Assembly (NCBI GenBank): GCA_003170575.1
Contig: PMZB01000259.1
Span: 1-10,978, forward strand
Reading direction: 5' to 3'
Origin: Chlamydiia bacterium
GTDB taxonomy: Bacteria > Chlamydiota > Chlamydiia > Chlamydiales > FEN-1388
DNA length: 10,978 nucleotides
Positions within the stretch are counted from its first letter, which is position 1, and each line of letters starts with the position of its first letter. Positions 7,697 to 10,978 of the stretch are shown one piece after another. The notes under the pieces were generated by a model. The model was not told the DNA's origin and did no database searches. It saw only the letters and a program-made list of their open reading frames with translations. The translations under genes and the position numbers were made by a program.

Positions 7697-7966
7697 ATGG
7701 ATAGTCTTACAGTGATCGCAGTTTGTTCTATCATCATGGCAGGACTGACTATGGCGATAGGTACAATAGGGCCGGCACTTGGGGAGGGACGAGGGCTTTC
7801 AGCCGCTCTTACCTCGATTGCTCAGCAGCCCGATGAAGCGAAAAATATAGCCCGTACGTTATTTGTGGGGCTTGCGATGATAGAATCAATAGCTATTTAC
7901 TGCCTTGTTATTTCCATGATTCTGATCTTTGCAAATCCTTTTTGGAATCATGTTGTTTCACATTAA
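7697..7966 (+). CDS. atpE: N-type ATPase subunit c (rotor ring)
   Basis: This 89-residue hairpin of two membrane helices builds the ion-carrying rotor ring. Helix 1 ends in GTIGPALGEGRG with glutamate E30. The polar loop AQQPDEA (42-48) contacts gamma/epsilon. Helix 2 carries LFVGLAMIESIAIY (55-68) with the ion-binding glutamate E63. Two carboxylates, one per helix, are the N-ATPase pattern. Relative to the Na+ site of Ilyobacter (Q32, V63, E65, S66, T67), this protein has E30, M61, E63, S64 and I65, so the threonine ligand is absent and Na+ selectivity is not assured. GGAG lies six bases from the ATG, the strongest ribosome binding site in the operon, as expected for the subunit needed in most copies. 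Confidence 0.94.
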   Translation: MDSLTVIAVCSIIMAGLTMAIGTIGPALGEGRGLSAALTSIAQQPDEAKNIARTLFVGLAMIESIAIYCLVISMILIFANPFWNHVVSH

Positions 7967-7975
7967 GGCAAGCAT

Positions 7976-8722
7976 ATGTTGATTGATTGGGTAACTGTTG
8001 TAGCGCAAGCAGTAAATTTCCTCCTCTTGGTGTGGCTGTTGCGTCGATTTTTGTTTAAGCCTGTTCTCAAAGTGGTTAATGAGCGAGAACAAAAGATACG
8101 AAAGCAAATTGAAGATGCAGCTAAGCAAGATGAAGCAGCAAAAAAAGAGAGAGAGGCTCTTACTCGTGAAAAAGAGGCCCTGCTTCATAGCAAAGAGGCT
8201 TTGCTTGCAGAGGCGCAAGAAGATGCAAAAAAAGAAAGAGAATCTCTTCTCAAACAAGCGCGTATTGAAGCAGATACTCTTCGGCGAACTTTTCAGGAAA
8301 AGATTCGCAATGAGCAAAAAGCAGTCTTTGGGGATTTGAAAAAACAATTAGAAGAGACAGTCTTTCATATAGCTAAGAAGGTGTTGGAAGATATCACTCA
8401 GAAACAGTTTCAAGAGGGTGTTGTAGGTGCTTTTGTCCAGAAGTTGAATGAAATGAGCCCTGATCAGAAGAGTGCAATCCTTGAAGACATAAGAAATTTT
8501 CCTGGTTCTCTTTGCATAAGGAGCGCTTTCCAACTTTCACCTGAGAATAAAAATCTGCTTGAAAAGGGTGTGAAAGCACATTTTGGGGAGGGTATTGCTC
8601 TTACGTTTGAAATTAATCCAGACTTGATTTGCGGGATAGAATTTGCAACTTCGGGCCATAAGGTGTCGTGGAACATTGGCGAGTATTTGCTCAAGATGCA
8701 GGAATCAGTATGCAATCTTTAA
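7976..8722 (+). CDS. atpF: N-type ATPase subunit b with delta-like C-terminal part
   Basis: The 248-residue peripheral stalk subunit is much longer than the usual 150-170. It has one membrane helix (about 6-28), then a long charged coiled coil (about 33-145) with near-repeats such as REKEALLHSKEALLAEAQ. A globular end (about 160-248) contains NPDLICGIEFATSGHKVSWN (214-233), which resembles the C-terminal motif of the delta/OSCP subunit. No separate delta gene lies in the operon, consistent with b having taken over the link to the top of alpha3beta3, as known for N-ATPases. AAGG precedes the ATG by a 7-base spacer. The 3' end overlaps atpA by 13 bp. Confidence 0.9.
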   Translation: MLIDWVTVVAQAVNFLLLVWLLRRFLFKPVLKVVNEREQKIRKQIEDAAKQDEAAKKEREALTREKEALLHSKEALLAEAQEDAKKERESLLKQARIEADTLRRTFQEKIRNEQKAVFGDLKKQLEETVFHIAKKVLEDITQKQFQEGVVGAFVQKLNEMSPDQKSAILEDIRNFPGSLCIRSAFQLSPENKNLLEKGVKAHFGEGIALTFEINPDLICGIEFATSGHKVSWNIGEYLLKMQESVCNL

Positions 8723-10221
8723 AAGACGCTGCTCAAAAGACGCTTGTTGCGATAGAAAAGGCGCGCTCTACAATAGAGCCGACAGTTTCTTTTCAAGAAG
8801 TAGGGAAAATTACAGCAGTTTCATCAGAGATAGTCAAGGCCGAAGGCCTTTCTGGCGTAGGCTTTGAGGAATTGATAGAATTTCCAGGAAATTTGTTTGG
8901 ATTTACCTTTAATGTTGATGAAAAGGATATAGGGATTGCTCTTCTTGGGGACGGAAGTCACTTGCGTGTGGGCGATGAGATTAAGCGGACTGGCAGAAGT
9001 ATAGATGTGCCGGTGGGAGAAGGGCTTTTAGGAAGAGTTATTGATCCATTAGGCCGCCCTCTTGATGGCAAGGAGCCTGTCTTGTATGAGGCGAGGCTTC
9101 CTATTGAACGACCTGCTCCAGCGATTATGGATAGAGCTCCAGTTGAAGTGCCTCTCTCATCAGGTATTAAGGTCATTGATGCTCTTGTTCCTATTGGCAG
9201 AGGACAACGCGAACTAATCGTGGGAGATAGAAAGACCGGAAAGACGGCTGTTGTTATAGATACGATTCTGAACCAGCGGGACGAAAAAGTGATTTGTGTC
9301 TATTGTGCTATATGCCAAAGGTCCTCTTCTGTTGCCAAAACCATTCAACTTCTGCAAGAGCGGGGGGCGATGGAGTATACAATTGTAGTAGTGACTTCAG
9401 GCAATGACCCACCTGGGATGAACTACATAGCTCCCTATGCTGCGACAAGTATTGCCGAATATTTCATGGAAAAGGGAAAAGATGTGCTGATTGTGTATGA
9501 TGACTTACTTCAGCATGCTCGAGAATATCGGGAGCTCTCTCTTTTACTGAAACGTCCACCAGGCCGTAGCGCATTTCCGGGGGACATTTTTTATATTCAC
9601 TCAAGGCTGTTAGAGCGCGCTACCCATCTAAAAGATGAGTTAGGAGGAGGGTCGCTCACAGCTCTTCCTATTATTGAAACTCAGGCACAAAACATCTCTG
9701 AGTATATTGCTACAAATTTGATTTCGATTACTGATGGGCAAATCTATCTGTCGCCAACATTGTTTGAGCTCGGAATTTTGCCTGCTGTTGATGTGAATAA
9801 ATCGGTCTCTCGTGTAGGAGGCAAGGCCCAATTGCCAGCCTATCGATATGCTGCAGGGCCATTAAAGCTTGAATATGCTCAGTTTTCCGAGCTTGAGGAA
9901 TTTGTGCGGTTTGGAGCGCATCTAGAAGAGGAGCCTTTGCGCATCATTAACCATGGCAGGCGCATACGTGCTTGTTTGAAACAAAATGAATCAAGCCCTG
10001 TGCCTGCGTTTGAACAGCTCTGCCTTCTTCTTGCGCTTGGCGCCCGATTATTTGATACAATAGCTCTTGAGAGGATGCAGAAGGCAGAAAACACAGTATA
10101 TGAAGTTTGTAAACATTTTCCTTCAGAAATGCTTGAGTCATTTAAAAAAACAGGCAAATTAACTGACAAGATGAAATCAACCATTATAGACACAATAGAA
10201 AGGGCGTTGGCAGGTTTATGA
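8710..10221 (+). CDS. atpA: N-type ATPase subunit alpha
   Basis: This non-catalytic nucleotide-binding subunit of the F1 head has 503 residues from ATG 8710. That start has AGGA six bases upstream and is preferred over the in-frame ATG 8668, which would overlap atpF far more. The Walker A loop is GDRKTGKT (172-179); the usual Gln is Lys here. VLIVYDDLLQHAREYRE (259-275) is the Walker B region. The arginine finger lies in NKSVSRVGGKAQ (R368). The N-terminal barrel (about 30-95) has the alpha signature VGKITAVSSEIVKAEGLSGV. It sits after b and before gamma, with the gamma start overlapping its stop (ATGA), the N-ATPase order. Confidence 0.95.
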   Translation: MQSLKDAAQKTLVAIEKARSTIEPTVSFQEVGKITAVSSEIVKAEGLSGVGFEELIEFPGNLFGFTFNVDEKDIGIALLGDGSHLRVGDEIKRTGRSIDVPVGEGLLGRVIDPLGRPLDGKEPVLYEARLPIERPAPAIMDRAPVEVPLSSGIKVIDALVPIGRGQRELIVGDRKTGKTAVVIDTILNQRDEKVICVYCAICQRSSSVAKTIQLLQERGAMEYTIVVVTSGNDPPGMNYIAPYAATSIAEYFMEKGKDVLIVYDDLLQHAREYRELSLLLKRPPGRSAFPGDIFYIHSRLLERATHLKDELGGGSLTALPIIETQAQNISEYIATNLISITDGQIYLSPTLFELGILPAVDVNKSVSRVGGKAQLPAYRYAAGPLKLEYAQFSELEEFVRFGAHLEEEPLRIINHGRRIRACLKQNESSPVPAFEQLCLLLALGARLFDTIALERMQKAENTVYEVCKHFPSEMLESFKKTGKLTDKMKSTIIDTIERALAGL

Positions 10222-10978
10222 GCGATACCCTGAATCTGATGCGCCGAAAAAAAGATGCGTGTACAAAGATTCAAAAGGTTGTGGGCATCATGAAGATTAT
10301 TGCTGCCTCACAAATTAAGGATTGTCAACGGTCGGCCCAAGCTTCAGAAAACTATTATGGCAATATCAAAACGGCGCTTTCTGCATTCCTTAAAAAGTTA
10401 GGCAAGGTTGAGCTGAAGCGCATAGCTCTCGCTCCATCTACCGGGGCAATTATCTTTGGGACGGATCAAGGACTTGTTGGCCCATTCAATGATATTTTGG
10501 CGAGGTTTGTAGCTACTTCACTTAAAGAAAAAGAAGAAAAGAAAGTTTTTGTAATTGGGGAGAGAATGGGAGGGGTTCTCGAGGGACAAGGCGTGCATGT
10601 AGATCATGTATATCCAATGCCCCGCTCTGCTAAAGAGATCCCATCAACCGTGCATGAGTTGATGCTCGACCTGAGTTCGCTTATAGATTATGAACGAAGA
10701 CCTACCTTCTTTCTTTTTCATAATCGGTCTGTGCCTGGAGTGCTCCTAGAACCAGTTTCTACTAAAGTGCTGCCTCTTGATGAGGTATGGAAAGCTGAGC
10801 TTCGGCAGACAGTCTGGCCTACGCATATGATTGCAGAAATTCTCGAAAGTGATGAGATCGCGTTAGTGCAGCTCTTAAGAGAATACTTGTTCGCAGCTTT
10901 TGCCCGATCCCTGGCTGAATCCATGGCATGCGAAAACCTTGTCCGATTTCTCTCTATGCAAAAAGCAGAAAAGAATAT
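10218..10978 (+). CDS. atpG: N-type ATPase subunit gamma, truncated by the window end
   Basis: An open frame begins at ATG 10218, overlapping the atpA stop, and runs off the window after 253 codons with no stop. The N-terminal helix reads RRKKDACTKIQKVVGIMKII then AASQ, matching the first coiled-coil helix of gamma. AIIFGTDQGLVGPFND is the start of the central Rossmann-like domain (canonical SDRGLCGxFN). The last residues, SMQKAEKN, match the conserved C-terminal helix pattern (AMxxAxxN). Gamma is the rotating central shaft. Only about 30-40 residues should be missing. As the last gene of atpDCQRBEFAG, it should close the operon just beyond the window. Confidence 0.92.
   Translation, partial: MSDTLNLMRRKKDACTKIQKVVGIMKIIAASQIKDCQRSAQASENYYGNIKTALSAFLKKLGKVELKRIALAPSTGAIIFGTDQGLVGPFNDILARFVATSLKEKEEKKVFVIGERMGGVLEGQGVHVDHVYPMPRSAKEIPSTVHELMLDLSSLIDYERRPTFFLFHNRSVPGVLLEPVSTKVLPLDEVWKAELRQTVWPTHMIAEILESDEIALVQLLREYLFAAFARSLAESMACENLVRFLSMQKAEKN

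Noticed and set aside
7958-8347. Minus-strand open frame opposite atpF
   Set aside because: Its composition (Phe/Leu/Ser runs) is the mirror of the Lys/Glu-rich coiled coil of subunit b; a shadow frame.
8668-8709. Longer N terminus for alpha from ATG 8668
   Set aside because: It would overlap atpF by 55 bp; ATG 8710 has a well-placed AGGA and gives the usual N-terminal length.

Overview
The window looks like accessory or horizontally mobile chromosome from a bacterium with moderate GC. The gene types fit a Chlamydia-related (environmental chlamydial) genome: a GH3 glycosidase, a YkuD-type L,D-transpeptidase and a second, N-type ATPase. That assignment is inferred from protein character and cannot be proven from this sequence alone.

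Left part (1-4400, all genes on the minus strand). A RelE/ParE-like toxin gene (46-384) is followed by the start of an overlapping, window-truncated probable antitoxin gene (1-77). Positions 521-578 hold a 3' fragment of a tRNA-Tyr gene with no 5' half, the usual scar of site-specific integration. It touches the stop codon of a NagZ-like GH3 glycosidase gene (577-2148), which has a recognisable promoter. A gap of about 330 bp with only a short open-frame remnant leads to a 376-residue protein with an SH3-like N terminus and a P-loop kinase-like body (2482-3612). A YkuD-type L,D-transpeptidase (3728-4384) follows.

Divergent spacer (4385-4636). This carries a 166-bp, almost perfectly palindromic element (4431-4596) with arms about 86% identical. 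A good sigma70-type promoter (TTGACA, 17 bp, TATACC) has its -10 box inside the left end of the element, so the element would be transcribed as the leader of the operon to its right.

Right part (4637-10978, plus strand). This is a tightly packed operon in the order beta, epsilon, AtpQ, AtpR, a, c, b, alpha, gamma (atpDCQRBEFAG), with gamma running off the window. This order, the atpQ/atpR pair, the absence of a separate delta gene and the long b subunit with a delta-like C terminus are the hallmarks of the N-ATPase, a rotary F-type ATPase group known to spread laterally and usually held as a second ATPase. Together the products would form a membrane rotary pump/synthase coupling ATP to Na+ or H+ movement. 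The c-subunit ion site has two glutamates (E30, E63) but departs from the textbook Na+ ligand set.

If the tRNA-Tyr scar is a true attachment site, its orientation places the inserted DNA on its right-hand side, the side of the glycosidase, the transpeptidase and the N-ATPase operon. This predicts an intact tRNA-Tyr gene beyond the right edge of the window.
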